Below, piece by piece: positions 11,638 through 24,249 of a stretch of 64,000 nucleotides of DNA (positions within the stretch are counted from its first letter, which is position 1; each line of letters opens with the position of its first letter). The position numbers and the translations under genes are program-made. Source of the stretch: Aquarana catesbeiana (taxonomy: Eukaryota > Chordata > Amphibia > Anura > Ranidae); contig NC_133328.1 of the NCBI RefSeq assembly GCF_042186555.1, positions 332,116,039 through 332,180,038 of the forward strand, read 5' to 3'. The notes under the pieces are model-generated. The model worked only from the letters and a program-made list of their open reading frames with translations. It was not told where the DNA came from and ran no database searches.

Positions 11638-14587
11638 AAATTATTATTATTATTTTGAATGATTTATATAGCGCCAACAGATTCCACAGCGCTTTACAAT
11701 GTAGTGGGGGGACAGCACAATTACAGTACAGTTCAATACAGAAGGGACAGGAGGACCCTGCTCATAGAGCTTACATTCTAAAGGGAGGGGGTGGTGGTAC
11801 AAAAGGTAATAGATGCAGGGAATGATTTGATGGGGGTGGCTCGGGGACAGTTGTTAGGTGGGTGTGGGATAGGCTTCCCTGAATAAGTGAGTTTTCAGGG
11901 GTCTCCTAAAAGTGGACAGGTTAGGGGCTGTGGAGAAGTCCGGAAGGCGAGCATAAGAGGAGGTAACAAGGGTGCTAGAGAGCAGGAGGTCCTGGGAGGA
12001 GAGGAGGGGAGGATTTGGGCGATATCTGCAGATGAGGTTGGTGGTGTAGCTGGGGGCGATGTTGTGGATGGCCTTGTATGTTATGGTTAGCATTTTTAAT
12101 TTTATATGGTGGGGTAGGGGAAGCCAGTGAAGGGATTGGCAGAGAGGGACAGCGGTCACGGATTGATTAGTGAGGTGTATTAGTCTAGCAGCAGCATTCA
12201 TAATAGACTGAAGGGGGAATAGCCTGCATAAGGGTAGGCCGTTAAGGAGAGAGTTGCAGTAGTCAAGGCAGGAAATAATCAAGGAGTGAATAAGTTGCGT
12301 TGTGGTGTTATTAGTCAGGAAGGGTAGAATTCTGGTGATGTTGTGGAGGTTACGGTGGCAGGATTTAGCCAGTGATTGGATGTGGGGGCTGAAGGAGACT
12401 TCAGAGCAAGGATTACACTCAGCACCCTGGCATGTGTGGAGGGACCAACGGTTGTGCTGTTGATCGTAATGGTAAAGTCATGGGGGGACCAGGAAGGAGG
12501 AAATATTTCAAGATCAGTTTTAGAAAGATTGAGTTTGAGAGAGTGGTGTAATATCCATACCAATATGTCATTCAGGTAATTTTCTGATCCGTGAGGAGAT
12601 TGAGGGGGTGAGCTGAGAAGTGGAGAGATAGATCTGGGTGTCATCGGAGTAGAGGTGGTATTGGAAGCCATGGGAGGCTATCAACTGGCCCAGGGAAGAG
12701 GTATAAAGTGAGAATAGGAGGGGCCCAAGGACAGAGCCTTGGGTACCCCAACAGAAAGAGGAGCGGAGGAGATGGAGTCGTAAGTGACACTGAAAGTGCG
12801 CTGAGATAGGTAAGAGGAGAACCAGGATAAAGCAGAATCACAGAGGCCAAGGGAGTGCAGTTTGGTCAACTGTGTCAAAGGCAGCAGAGAGGTCTAAGAG
12901 TTTGATTATGGAGTAATGGCCATTAGCAGTTAGTAGGTCATTGGTGAGTTTTAGCAGGGCAGTTTCAGTGGAATTTTGTGGAAGGAAGCCAAACTGTAGG
13001 GGGTCGAGAAGGTTGTTGTCCATAAGGTAGCGACTCATTCGGTCATGGACAAGGCGTTTGATGAGCTTGGAGGCAAATGGGAGCAGGAGATGGGTTTTAA
13101 GTTATTCAAACAGATGGGGTCTAGTGAGGGTTTTTTAAGTATGGGGGTAACCAGTGCATGTTTAAGCGGGGAAGGAAAGGTGCCGGAGGAGTGGGAGAGG
13201 TTGAAGATGTGGATTAGGGAGTTTAGGATAGAGCAGGAAGTTGGTCACAGTAATTGTGAGGGAACAGGGTCCAGGGGACAGGTGATGAGTTAGGCCATGG
13301 AGAGGAGTTTATCAACTTCGTCGGTGGTAACTGGGCAGAAGGAGGAAAGTATTGAGTGTGGTGTTGGACTGATGTGTTTGGTAGAGGAGAAAGTTGAATG
13401 CTAGATATCTCCTTGCGAATTGTGTCGATTTTGCTTTTGAAATGGTTGGCAATCTGTTGAGTGGTAAGCAAGTTGGTGTGTGGGGGCAGTGGGGGATGAA
13501 GTAAGGAATTAAGGGTAGAAAAGAGTTGACAAGGTTTGGATGAGAGGGTTTTGATGAGAGTGTTGTAATAGGTTTGTTTAGCAGTGTGGAGGCAGGAGTT
13601 GTATTTGAGAAGGGCAGATTTATAGAGGGTAAAGTCTTGCAGGGACTTAGATTTACGCCATGCTCGCTCAAGAGCACGGCTGCATCTCTTGAGACTTCTG
13701 GTGTCATCTGTTTGCCAGGGTTGTGGCAGATGGGGCCTGGTTCTACGTGTAGAAAGAGGAGCAAGTACGTCTAGGGAGGATGACAGCATGTTGTTGTAGA
13801 TGGAAGTGGTTAGGTCTGGGCAGGGTAGGGGGTGAGATTTTGTCGTAAAGGCCATCAGTAGCAGAATGAAGAAGGGAAGGGTTGAGGTTGCGAAGGTTTC
13901 TGCGGGTAGTGGTTTGAGGGTTGCCAGCATGGGAGGTAGGAGACAAGTAGAGTGTGAAAAGGATAAGGTTGTGATCAGAGAGAGGAAAGGGGGTGTTAGA
14001 GAGGTTGCAGGAAGTGCAGCAATGGGAATACACAAGGTCAAGAGTATTGCAGTTGGAGTGAGTGGTGGTTTGTGTTTATTGTGTTAGGTTAAAAGAGGAA
14101 GTTAGGTTGAGCAGTTGAGAAGTGGTTGCAGTATTAACATTGATTGGAATGCTAAAGTCACCTAGGATGATGGCAAGTACTTCAGAGGAGAGAAAGTAGG
14201 GTAGCCATGCAGAGAAGTCATCCAGAAAGCGTGACACTGGTCCAGGAGGCCGATAAATGACGGCAACCCTCAGACAAGCTGGAGAGAAAGGAGGAATGCA
14301 GTGCACTTTGAAAGAGCAGGGGGAAAGAGAGGGAGGTGTGGGAAGAACCTGGAAAGTGCATTGTGGGGAGAGGAGAAGTCTGACGCCACCTCCTTTTCAT
14401 CCACTGGGTCTGGTGGAGTGAGTCCAGAGGAGATCACTGTGGGACAGGGCAGGAGAGGTAGTGTTGAATTCCTGGAGCCAGGTTTCAGTAATGGCAAATA
14501 GATTAAGAGATTTGGAGAGGAAAAGGTAATTGACAGAAGCTACTGTAGTTTGTTAAACTACTGAGAGGGCATTCCAGAGGACACGTT
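11638..14587 (-). pseudogene. L2/CR1-like LINE, long but heavily decayed
   Basis: Reading the minus strand from about 14450 down: an APE endonuclease part with VIYRPPGPVSRFLDDFS and an IILGDF motif (14306-14076); a linker of the type WQTDDTRSLKRCSRALERAW (14041-13223); RT with DPLQFGFLPQNSTETAL and LLDLSAAFDTVD (13038-12838); then the RT active-site motif YSDD (about 12640-12651); HHSLKLNLSKTDL; and a conserved C-terminus LDYCNSLLNGLP, NAAARLIH, LHWLP (12282-11854). At least five frame changes separate these parts. The 3' UTR ends in an (ATT)n tail at 11641-11655. The LINE would copy RNA into DNA at a nicked target; this copy cannot. The order and the LDYCNSLL motif fit the L2/CR1 group. Confidence 0.88.
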
Positions 14588-14740
14588 GGGGGGAAGCTCT
14601 GCTGATTTTATCATCCAATCATGTACAAGCAAAAATGCTATTTTTTACTTTCCTTGCATGCCCCCCCTCTGATCTACAGTGACTGCACTTCCAAGTGCAC
14701 TTGTAGTGCAAAGTGGATTTGCCTTTAGTAAATAACCCCC
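14588..14740. mobile_element. Truncated MITE of the GTAAATAACCCCC family
   Basis: This matches the right half of the fuller copies at 56549-56846 and 58111-58351 (AAGCTCTGCTGATTTTATCATCC, then GTGCAAAGTGGATTT, then TTTAGTAAATAACCCCC). The left half is absent, and the copy begins exactly where the L2-like LINE ends. Confidence 0.75.
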
Positions 14741-15588
14741 ATTGTGTAGTTGTAAAACATAAGTGCTATTAAGACACTTGTTTCCTTAAAGGAATCACAT
14801 GGGTGGTGGATTCAAGGGATCATCCTTTACTCATGCTGTTTTTGCCTCCATAGAGTCCTGCTTCTATATAAAAAATGGCCACCCACAAAAAATATCAGTG
14901 TTTGATAAAACTTTATTATTCTGGAGAACATAAAAATGTAAGTCCTGTCTGAGACCTCCCCGCTATTCAGTCTGGAACAGGCTTTATTATAGAATCATTA
15001 GACAATGCCTGCACTTGAATACTTGTATAGTAGGATAATTGAAACAGCTTAGAAACAGTGACCTTTCTTTTTATTTATTTGAGTGTTGAGTAATCTATTG
15101 TGGTGCACATCATCACAATTCATGTTGGTACTTTCAGGATACTTACGGAATGGGAGAGTTCCCCTACCCTGTGAACATTTCTCACCGCCTTTCTACCTTG
15201 GCATCCTTGGCTTTTTAGCGATTTACTTTACACGTAAATGCACTCTTAGCAGTATTGCTTTCACTGAATGTTCATTCGCAGATCTGTGAGGTTTATGATG
15301 CAGCGTTTGCTATTTATTAATGATTGAACACTTATAAATGTTTTATGAGCAGATTTTGACTGTATTTAGGCTTTGAGCTTGTTCTGAAGAATAAGTGCCA
15401 TGCTTTCAGGTGCAGATTTTCTGCTTGTATTTAAGATCATTCAGAGTTCATTGTCAGGTGTGTTTGACCTACAGTTGATCTTCTTTAGACCTGCACTCAA
15501 CTTACTTACATATGCTTTTTCATTACCATTGACTTGTATGGAAAGATATGCAGTTCTGAGGCAGGCAAAATGCTATCGACACAGGCCC
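14741..15588. other. Unassigned interval
   Basis: No recognisable gene or repeat. Short ORFs show no recognisable domain. Confidence 0.45.
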
Positions 15589-16032
15589 TTAAAGTGACAC
15601 TAGTGCCATTATACTGGTTTAAAAAATATATATTTAAGTATCTTAAAAGGTACCTTCTTTTGCTCTTAGCTACCTTATAATCTCCTCCTGTAATCTAACT
15701 TCCTGTTAGAGGGTGGCTATGTTTGTTCTCCATTGTCCCACTGTATGCAGGAACAAAGTCACCCTGTCTTGCTCAGTCCTGAGATGGTCTATGGATTATG
15801 AATTTTGGATTTGTAGTGTGCATAGAGCAGTGCACATGACTGCAATGCACTAATGTTCACTGCTTGTTCCAAACAAATGGAATGGAGGGGAAAAGGAGAA
15901 ACTCAGGAGCTCACAGGGGAAATTACAAGAAGGCAGGAAACAAATTCCATTAAAAATACATTCCAGGGTATTAGGTAGTGGATGTGTACAGATTTTTTTG
16001 GAGAATAACGATAACATTTAGTGCCACTTTAA
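15589..16032. mobile_element. TTAA-flanked MITE
   Basis: The left end TTAAAGTGACACTAGTG and right end TAGTGCCACTTTAA (16019-16032) are inverted. Both ends are TTAA, as for piggyBac-type insertion. The 444-bp interior has no coding capacity. The right TTAA is shared with the next repeat. Confidence 0.55.
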
Positions 16033-16122
16033 CCAATTGCCATCCGAGCTATTTCTGACACTTTGCTTATACATGTAAAAATCTACTTTTTTTTGCTGGA
16101 AAATTACTTAGAACCCTAAAAC

Positions 16123-16177
<55 letters not shown>

Positions 16178-17095
16178 GAGACCCTATAAAATAAAATGGT
16201 GGGTGTTGCAGCTTTTTATGTCACACGGTATTTGCGCAGCGTTTTTTTTTTTTAAACACTTTCATGAATTAAAAAAATAAAACACTAAAGTTTGCCCAAA
16301 TTTTTTTGCATAATGTGAAAGATGATGCTATGCAGAGTAAATAGATACCTAACATGTCACACTTTAAAATTGCATCTGCCCGTCGAATGGCGGCAAACTA
16401 AAGTGCTTAAAATTCTCCATAGGCAATTCTTTAAACACCTTTACAGCTTAACAGTTTAGAGTTGCACAGGAGGTCTGGTGCTAGAATTATTTCTCCCTCT
16501 CTCTGATGTTCGCAACAATACCTCACATGTGTGGTTTGATCGCCGTTTACATTTGCACGCAGGAGTAACACATGCAATAGCATTTGCGCATAAGCATGGT
16601 GGGATGGGGCCCTTCACTTTTTTATTATTATTTATTTAGTTTATACAAAAAAATATTTTTTACACTTTTTTTTGTACTAACTTTATTGCTATGACAAGGG
16701 CTGAGCAACTTCCCTTGTGATAGCATGGGTCGTGACAGGTCCTCTTTATGGAGAGATTTGGGGTTTATTAGACCCCAAATCTCTCCTCTGAACTTCCATG
16801 TAGCCGATCAGACACAAATCAGTCTACTTACCTGAACATTGGGGGCCAGGTAAACAAAGGGGCAGAACCTGAAGTTACAAACTACTCGTCGCTCCCAGTT
16901 TCCAGGGTTACACAGAAAGGGGAATGACGTCTTTTCCTCTCTCTCTGTACAGGGCAGCCATCGCTGCAGGCTGCAGAGCTACTGGCCTCCACGATGGGAC
17001 CATAGAGCCCGGGAGAGGCGGCAGCGGGAGGGGGTGGGACCCCCTTCCGCCACCCGCAGAAGTGATTGAGTGGCTAATTAGCCACTCAGATCACT
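16029..17095 (+). repeat. Repeat starting TTAACCAATTGCC, with internal (TA)n
   Basis: The start TTAACCAATTGCCATCCGAG resembles the TTAACC-type starts at 2760 and 53926. The interior holds a (TA)n run (16125-16176), a block with ATGTCACACGGTATTTGCGCAGCG, and several hairpins (AGATTTGGGG/CCCCAAATCT at 16753-16782; GTGGCTAATTAGCCAC near 17070). The right boundary is uncertain. No gene is present. Confidence 0.45.
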
Positions 17096-17171
17096 TCTGC
17101 CTTGTACAGAATCACCTGCTGAAAATCTTGATACTGGGATGATGCCTGTAGGTGCAGGAATCATCCTGGTA

Positions 17172-17411
17172 TACAGGCATACCCCACTTTTAAGTACACA
17201 ATGGGGTTTATTTACTAAAGCTGGAAAGTGCAAAATCAGGCTCACTTCTGCATAGAAACCAATGAGCTTCCAGGTTTTTTTTACCAAAGCTTAATTGAAC
17301 AAGCCAATGTTAGAAGCTCATTGGTTTCTATGCAGAAGTGAGCCTGATTTTGCACTTTCCAGCTTTAGTAAATAAACCCCATTGTGTACTTAAAAGTGGG
17401 GTATGCCTGTA
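17172..17411. mobile_element. Long palindromic MITE, TA-type ends
   Basis: Arms of about 110 bp are almost perfect inverted repeats. TACAGGCATACCCCACTTTT at the left is mirrored by AAAAGTGGGGTATGCCTGTA at the right. An inner layer (GGGGTTTATTTACTAAAG, then GGAAAGTGCAAAATCAGGCT) continues the same palindrome to a loop at about 17279-17307. The ends TACAGG/CCTGTA agree with insertion at TA, as in Tc1/mariner-derived MITEs. The inner layer looks like the ends of a second MITE family. Confidence 0.85.
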
Positions 17412-18207
17412 ACCACTCAGCCGGCACACTGAACTGAGACTGTGCTTGCCTCCTTCTCTGTAGCTGCAGCCATACCAGACAGGAGAAGGACAATCCTCCC
17501 AGGTTTGGCTGCTGTCCAAGTCAGAGTGATCACAGTCAGAGCAGCAGTGAGGGTTTGCGGAGCAGGAAGATAAAGTTCACTCAGCAGCCACTGTCTAGCC
17601 CAACAGTCACCAGAGCTCACCCCAGGCCAGCTAAGAAGTTCCTGAATCAAGCCATGGAAGCTGCCATTAAGGTGAAGTGCTAAATTATATTTGTAGAACA
17701 AGCTGGGTTAGTGTCAGCTTGTTCTATGTCATGATCTGTCTGTAATCAGTGCTTTCAGATTACAATTTAATTATCAGTATGCAGGAACTCTGATAAGACC
17801 CCAGACCAGGACAATTATACTACTTCCCAGGCTCATTACAAATCTGTAATGGACATTTTTAAGGCTACATGTTTTGATTTCAAAGGAGGTGAGAGTCTGC
17901 AAGAATTAATTTCTGACTAAGCATGTAACATATTCTTTAAGGTCAGTTACAAATGTCTAAAAACCTCTCTCTGACTCAGTATAAATCATTTTGGACATTC
18001 TGTATGTAGCTGTTAATATTTTACAAGAAATCTGTGCTTTAGGCTAACTAAAGACACCCAAAATTTAGCGCAGTTTGGCATCTTCACCCTGGTCACCAGA
18101 TAACCTTGTCCTGGCACTGGCAGGGCTGCAAGGTCAGTGTCACTGGCAACAATAGGAGACAGTATCATTTGTATGGCCACAATAGGAGTTATACAGTATG
18201 GACAGAA
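17412..18207. other. Unassigned interval
   Basis: Nothing recognised. Short ORFs lack recognisable domains. Confidence 0.45.
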
Positions 18208-18345
18208 TATCATCTTTATGCTATTGTGCCCATATAACTGCTATTGTGCCTATATAGAAGCTGTTGCAGCCATATAGAGGCACACCAGCATCTATATGGG
18301 CACAAAAGCAGCTATATGGGAACAACAGCATAAAGATGCTATTGT
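18208..18345. repeat. Imperfect palindrome of GCTATTGTGCCCATATA units
   Basis: CATCTTTATGCTATTGTGCC near 18210 is mirrored at 18327-18345 (AGCATAAAGATGCTATTGTG). The interior repeats about 20-25 base units (GCTATTGTGCC.ATATA) in both orientations. It is either a foldback element or a minisatellite that inverted while growing. Confidence 0.6.
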
Positions 18346-20330
18346 GTCCATATAGGTCTTAAACAATCTCCACTGGCTTAAGCCAATGCTGCACCATGCA
18401 GGTGTAGTTTTTTTTTTGTAATTTATTGATTGCCTTATTGTATGTTTATTTATACCTTCACTTGCTGTGGTCGCTCGCAGCATATTTTGCATGGTTTTGC
18501 ATGTGGCTCAGATTGCCATGGCAAAACCAGGTACACTCTCTCCCCCAAAAAGTGCCAAATGTGGCAGTGGAAGGGGGAGGGTGCAAACAAGTGGAGCTTC
18601 CCCTGATGGGTGTAGCTCTGCTTTAACACTGCCACAATCCACCAATAGGAAGGGTAGATTGAAAGTAGAATTCCAGCTTGCGCTAGCCTTAAAGACTTCC
18701 CCCTGCCCCCTTACCCCTAACACCTATGCGGACTAACCTATTTTCAGATTGTTCCAATCTGGTCATGTTATCGCACCTGTGTGATCCAGCAGTGTATGCA
18801 GGGGAGAGGAGGGAGCACCAATAACAACTGTGACATGGGATATGGGTGACATCACCTCATCAGGCTTTATCAGCCACCGCTAAGCGCTTTCTCCCCTGCA
18901 GCCGCTGTTGACTGACACAGGTAAGATCACATGACCAGACCTTAAAACGATGCCCCCCCTGAAAAAAGTTCTGTGGACGCCCATGCTGGGGGCTGACCCT
19001 AGCCAACCCTATGCAGCCACATGAATGTAGCCGAAGGAATAGAATCTCTATTAGGATTTATTTGCTGTCTGTGATTCCATCAGAAGAGAGATTTCCTCTT
19101 ACTTGTTGCTGTGGCAGGGATTAAGGACGGTGTGGTTAGTACCGCTGTCAGATTTTTTTCGCTGTCTGTGACACCCACTCCCCTCATTTTTTTGTCCTTA
19201 TGTCATGGGGCTACCATTTAGACATCCAATAAGGAAACCTCTGCATAACAAAGTCATACACAGCAATTAAAAAAACATAGTGGTTCTCGGCATTCCCCCA
19301 CTCAATTCAGAATTATATTTAAAAAAATTGTCTGGAATTTCTTTAAAGAAAACCAGTCATGAGAATGATTGATACGAAAATGTAAGCATAGGATAGTTTT
19401 GCCTTAACAAGATGTGGTGTGATCTGTAGAAGTAGTGTAATTGTAGCTGTAGTTTAATTCTGGGTTATTAAAAATATAGTATTCTATGTCAGTCATGCAC
19501 ATATGTTCTTTCATTAGCATTTGAAAAGGACAGAGACGGTTTTTTCTAAGATCGGAGTGACATCTAGATGCCAATAAAAGTTCCCATTAGAGTAAACATA
19601 GATTGCCACCTTCATGAGGCTCAAAGAAAACTGCTAGTCATCTTGGCCACACGGATCTGCAGGAGGGTTCGCAAGGCTCCGGGCAGTCTGTAAACTTTGA
19701 TTAATATCAAGAGATCTAAGGAACCTATTTTATCTCTCATAAAAGCGAAAATATTAACGCCAGAGAGATGAAAATAATTCCTTTTGATCGTACACCTGAT
19801 GAGTTACGTGTACATGTAACTCTGTATGTTTAGTAGGTGGGGAATCCTAGAGAACCACACAAAACCGTTATATGGCGCCTGATTGCAGCAGGCAGGCAGT
19901 GATTGGTACTGTTGCCATCGGACTGATGCGCTGGTATCAGAAATCCTATCCATGACCCAGCAATCAGCGCCGTTCTGGGCCAATTTGACTCTGGTCATTT
20001 CAGAACACAAAACATTTGTGGGCTGAGACAGGAGCACCCCCCAGGCTTGATTGGCCAAGGGCTAAAGTCCAGCCCACATCCATATTTCAATAAATTGGGT
20101 AACCTGAGATATGGACATTGTTCTTCCACGAAGCCAGTTGGAAACCGGGGAGTTCCCACATGTTCCAGTATGCTTCTACAAGATAGACTTGGGTAAAGTT
20201 TATTTCTGTTTTGATCCCTTTTTAATTTCATAGCAAATTGCCAATTGTCTGTCTTTCTGCATTTTTTGTATCTTTTTTGGTAAATCCTTTTTCTTTGTAT
20301 ATCTTATATGCACTGCCCACTTTTGGGATA
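18346..20330. other. Unassigned interval
   Basis: No gene, TIR pair or tandem array that I can support. Several GC-richer stretches (18500-18720, 18780-19010) have no recognisable coding content. Confidence 0.45.
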
Positions 20331-20950
20331 TTAAATGATAAAATTAATAAGTGACTTCTGTGTACTAAGCTAGGACTCATATCTCTGGAGAGGTTGGTGC
20401 ATTTTAGTGCCTAAGTACTCAGTCTAAGTTATGTGCCAATCAGTATGCAATTGCACTGTGTGTTGGCAGATTGCATGCAGATTGTAAGCTAACAAATCTG
20501 ACAGAGATCTGTGTGTGTGGTGGCTCAGCAGACCAGTCTGCGCACAAACTGTTGGGTGGTGGCAGGCTATCGTTTATTGTGTGTCTGGTGTGTGGGTGTG
20601 GGGACAGTGGGAAGAGTGATTAACACAGGGGTTCAAGCTTGCAGGATAGCTGGAGGAACCCTAGAAGTGTGTAGTAATTGCTAGACTGCTCCCCAACCCT
20701 TAGAGTGCACCAGATTGTATGTAAGATCCATATCTGCCTGTGTGTGGTCAGCTAGCTGGATTGGAGTGGAGTCTCCTTCTAGTGGTGACCAAAGGTAGTG
20801 TAGGCTGTGAAAGTACCACAGCCAGTCTTACATGCTCAGTATAAGTTCCCCATTATTCACTTAGTTCCTCATATACCCCAGTCACGGAACGCACGTCGTG
20901 GTTAGCTAGTCGCCATGGGCATGGGAATTCGTGACAGGTGCCATTTATGA
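20331..20950. other. Unclassified, possibly LTR-like sequence
   Basis: A non-coding, GT-rich stretch follows TTGGGATATTAAATGATAAAATTAATAAG and ends in GGAATTCGTGACAGGTGCC. The combination could be the R-U5 part of an LTR followed by a primer-binding site, but no second LTR or pol sequence is present, so I leave it unassigned. Confidence 0.2.
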
Positions 20951-22473
20951 ACTCTCCTAAAAAAAAAAAAAACTCACTGCCTAACTGTTATTTTGACTCT
21001 CTTGCTTCAATACATCAAATTAGTGAATTGAAACAAGTGTGCAGCCAAGAAAATCTGTCATATTTTTTAATTGTCTGATCTGCATACTTGTTCCAGGTCA
21101 GTGACCCCAAAAAACATTGAAGCCACCACATCTGCATGACAGCCAGGCAACTAGCAATTTGAGAAGGTAAAGCAATATCAACACAAATATTCTTTTTTGT
21201 GACAAGTTACATTTTATGTATGTTCTTCTATTATACATGCACAAAATCTGTTTTTTATGGGAAATACAGACAGTATACTTTCTTCCAGTCTTATAATTTT
21301 ATTAATCAAACTCAAGTCTTTCATAAGAAGTTGCAAGAATTGCAAGTTTCAATGCAAGGATCAATAACCCTTTTCAAATCACATATATTTGTCATCCTGC
21401 AGTTAAAAAACAGGAAGCAGGAAAGCAAGAAGCAGGAAAACAGGACTAGCTAGCCATTTTTATTAGTCTAAATGCACTGGTTGTATTGTGTTATAATTAT
21501 TATCATACCTCCTATGATATGTGACATTTTAGCATTTGCACTGCATATATCTATTCCAGCTTAGCAACTTTATGATATCCTGTAACACAGATAAGCAAAA
21601 GTGCAGCCAGAAATGTAATGGAGTATATTTATCAGTAAACATTATATAAGAAAGAATGATTTTTGCAAGTTCTTGCTGTACTTACTCTGTTACAAAAATG
21701 TGGATGGTATAGACAGAAAAATACACAAAATGAATAATCATGTCAGTGCAATTAAAAGGTATGTAACACCCAAACTGAGGAAGTTGTGTTGGAAATCGTC
21801 AAAAGATTGGTCAAAAGTATTGCCTTTTGTTTTCCTTCAGCTGATTCCTCCATTACTTATTTACAATGCCTTGTTCTGCACTTAATTCTTCCAAATTACA
21901 AGCCAAAAATAAGCATGCAGCTAATCATATTGTCCAAGAAAAATGGAAATCCTTATATCTGTACTAAACAACAGATTTGTTTGTGATCTGGTGCATATAG
22001 TGCTGTACCTCCATCCCTATTTAACAAGTACACAGCACGATTAATTGGCCCATGGGACTTTAAATGAGGCATATCACTGACATACAAATAAATTATACAT
22101 AAAATATAAATGTATTAATCAATACAAAAAACTCAATGCACACATGAAGCATTTGTTAAAAATATTCCAGCTGGATTTTTGAGCATTATAGTGTACCTGT
22201 GCTTTTTTATTTGTTCAAAACTTCACAGAAGTCACAGAACTGGTTAAAATGTTTTATCTTGCCTCTTTTTTGGTAGAATAATTAATTGATATATTCACCT
22301 ATATTGTATATTCATTATATATATATATGTAGACTTTTGTACTTTTGAATTTGTAAACTTTCATGTTTATCTCTAGTGATAACATGGGCTATACAGTATT
22401 GAACGTTAATTTCCAACTGCACCAGATCTGTCCTGCATTGGATCTCTTATTCTGTAGATAGCAGGTAGTAGCA
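20951..22473. other. Unassigned AT-rich interval
   Basis: No recognised element. There is an A13 tract near 20960 and a short (AT)n near 22315-22328. Confidence 0.45.
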
Positions 22474-22523
22474 TCTACTCCTGATGAAGTGAGTAGATAT
22501 TCAGGAAACATGTAAACATGGAG
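22474..22523 (+). ncRNA. Degraded hammerhead-like motif 2
   Basis: CTGATGA (22482-22488) and GAA (22506-22508) flank a 17-base segment with only three or four possible stem II pairs. The palindromic ACATGT (22509-22514) follows, as in motifs 4 and 5. Stem I no longer pairs. Instead ATCTACTC (22474-22481) is complementary to GAGTAGAT (22492-22499), which would form a competing hairpin. It is probably a dead relative of the others. Confidence 0.35.
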
Positions 22524-22824
22524 AGGAAGCTAAAGGGATTTTAACGGTGCAATTTTTCTTTCTTAAAAAACTGTTTATTGTTTACAATCAATTAAAAAGA
22601 ACATAATATATGTATGACAACAGGCAAAATTTCTTTTTTCTTTTCAGACAATATAAAATACAATACACAGTATGGTCAAAAAAAAGGGGAAAAAAGGAAT
22701 TTATACTACAAGTTCACAGATGGTAGTTGTTGCATATTAACCCAACCAGGAAACATGTTGAGATGTTGGATGCACTTTTCTTTATAAATTTGGTCATGCG
22801 GGAATACCTGGAATGGAATATATA

Positions 22825-22886
<62 letters not shown>

Positions 22887-23279
22887 TTACATTTCATACT
22901 AATATAAGATGGAATACAATAAATAGGCTTGTTTTTTTTAGCCAGTCTTCTATGTATAGTTTGATTTTTTTAGTGCCATGATTAATAAATTGATATTTTA
23001 TGTATGATTTGCTTGTATGTCAGCGATATGCCTCGTTTAAAGTGCCATGGGCAAATGAATTGTGTTGTGTCCTTATGTCTTTACTTATAGTATGTATGAT
23101 ATGAAACATACAACATTCATGGATATGGTGTAACTTCTTCCCTGAAATATTATCTGCTGTTTTGTTTTTTAACCACTTTATACTTATTGTTCACAACTGT
23201 CTATCTCCTACACACTCCAGCAACAGAGAGACGCTTATGGTAAAGAGTTTTCGATGTGCCTTACAGGGAGTACCACAAA
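22524..23279. other. Unassigned interval with (AT)n
   Basis: Contains a long (TA)n run at 22829-22882 and otherwise AT-rich sequence without a recognised element. Confidence 0.5.
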
Positions 23280-23352
23280 ACCATAGAATATAATCAATCA
23301 ACTTTATTACAAATTTAAAAACATTATAAAAGATATAAGAAATACATCAATC

Positions 23353-23761
23353 CCAGATAGCAAGAAATTGAGTTTCAAGTTGGAAAATGACTTGCTAAGC
23401 TATTGTTAGACTTGCCAGGCTTCAAACTTTTGTTGCACAATTGCATTGCATGATTCTAAATCAACTTTCTTTGCAAACATTCTGCAAGTCTGCTGCAAGT
23501 TCTGATTTAATTATGTTGTGCAATAGTCATCCAACCACAGGGGTCACTGTGACTTGCAGAGTTCCTATTGTAGACTCACCACTTCAATGTAGCTCTTGCT
23601 AGAGACTTGCCATGTAAATTTGCTACAAATTGGAAAAGTAACAACTAGAACTTGTGCTTCAAATGCTCTGCAGGTGTACAACTTGCCAGTGAAAATGTGT
23701 AGCAAGTCTTACAATTCAACACTGACACAAATTTGTGGCAAGTTATCCTTGCTGTCTGGGA
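23353..23761. mobile_element. MITE with CCCAGATAGCAAG ends
   Basis: TCCCAGATAGCAAG at the left is inverted as CTTGCTGTCTGGGA at the right. The interior is rich in short (A)CTTGC(A/T) and GCAAGT words and is non-coding. No clear target duplication remains. Confidence 0.6.
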
Positions 23762-23859
23762 TGCCACCTTTTCACCAAAATAATGACACATATCACATAA
23801 TAACTTGAAGATATAAAATCCCAAATAGATGTCATAGGTCCAGTCTTAGGCAAGCATCA

Positions 23860-23905
23860 TGGATCAATGTGCTTCGCCATAAAAACAGCTTCATCAGGAT
23901 TCAAT
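23860..23905 (-). ncRNA. Hammerhead-ribozyme-like motif 3
   Basis: On the minus strand: CTGATGA (23897-23891), then a stem II hairpin GCTGT-TTTT-ATGGC whose arms pair five times (with G-U pairs), then GAA (23875-23873). After the six bases GCACAT and one T, GATCC pairs at four of five positions with GAATC just before the core, giving stem I. The palindrome seen in the other copies is degraded here (GCACAT). Confidence 0.5.
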
Positions 23906-24249
23906 GACAATTGATGTAGCTAAACAGATAATTAAATTGTATATTATAATATAAATACACAAATAAGGAATTATTTGAAACATCTATACATTAAACAATG
24001 AAATACATAGAGAACAACTGATGTATGAAGAGACCCAGGAAGGGGAGAAAATAAGAGAAAACATAAACAAAACACCAAACCACCATATGAAAACCAAACC
24101 TTACTAGAGCCCTAAAACCTCCTCTACCCAAAAGAAACAAAGATATGGCCAACCCCCCACATACTTCACCATATGGGTAAAAATAAATATGGGTGGGCTG
24201 AATCAGACACAGGGACACAAATAGCAGAGAGGAAGAAGCCTCCAAGTTA

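Larger units (their letters stand above)
23280..23990 (-). repeat. Probable Penelope-like terminal repeat, interrupted by a MITE
   Basis: On the minus strand, hammerhead motif 3 (about 23905-23860) is followed downstream by AT-rich sequence and, near 23290, a TTTGTAATAAAGTTGATTG polyadenylation-like end. The same order (hammerhead, then AATAAAGTTGG) is seen at 33418-33660. The interval is split by a MITE (23353-23761). A Penelope-type coding remnant lies next door at 24250-25110, which supports the call. Confidence 0.45.

Noticed and set aside
11887..14501. Plus-strand Gly/Arg/Glu-rich ORFs
   Set aside because: They are antisense shadows of the L2-like LINE.
18850..18880. CTGATGAGGTGATG (minus strand) as another hammerhead
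   Set aside because: No GAA, palindromic block or stem I partner follows.
20331..20950. LTR with adjacent primer-binding site
   Set aside because: No partner LTR, terminal TG..CA pair or pol sequence; kept only as an unclassified interval.
22706..22897. ORF with a long Ile-Tyr run
   Set aside because: It is the (TA)n microsatellite at 22829-22882; likewise the ORFs at 33218-33497.
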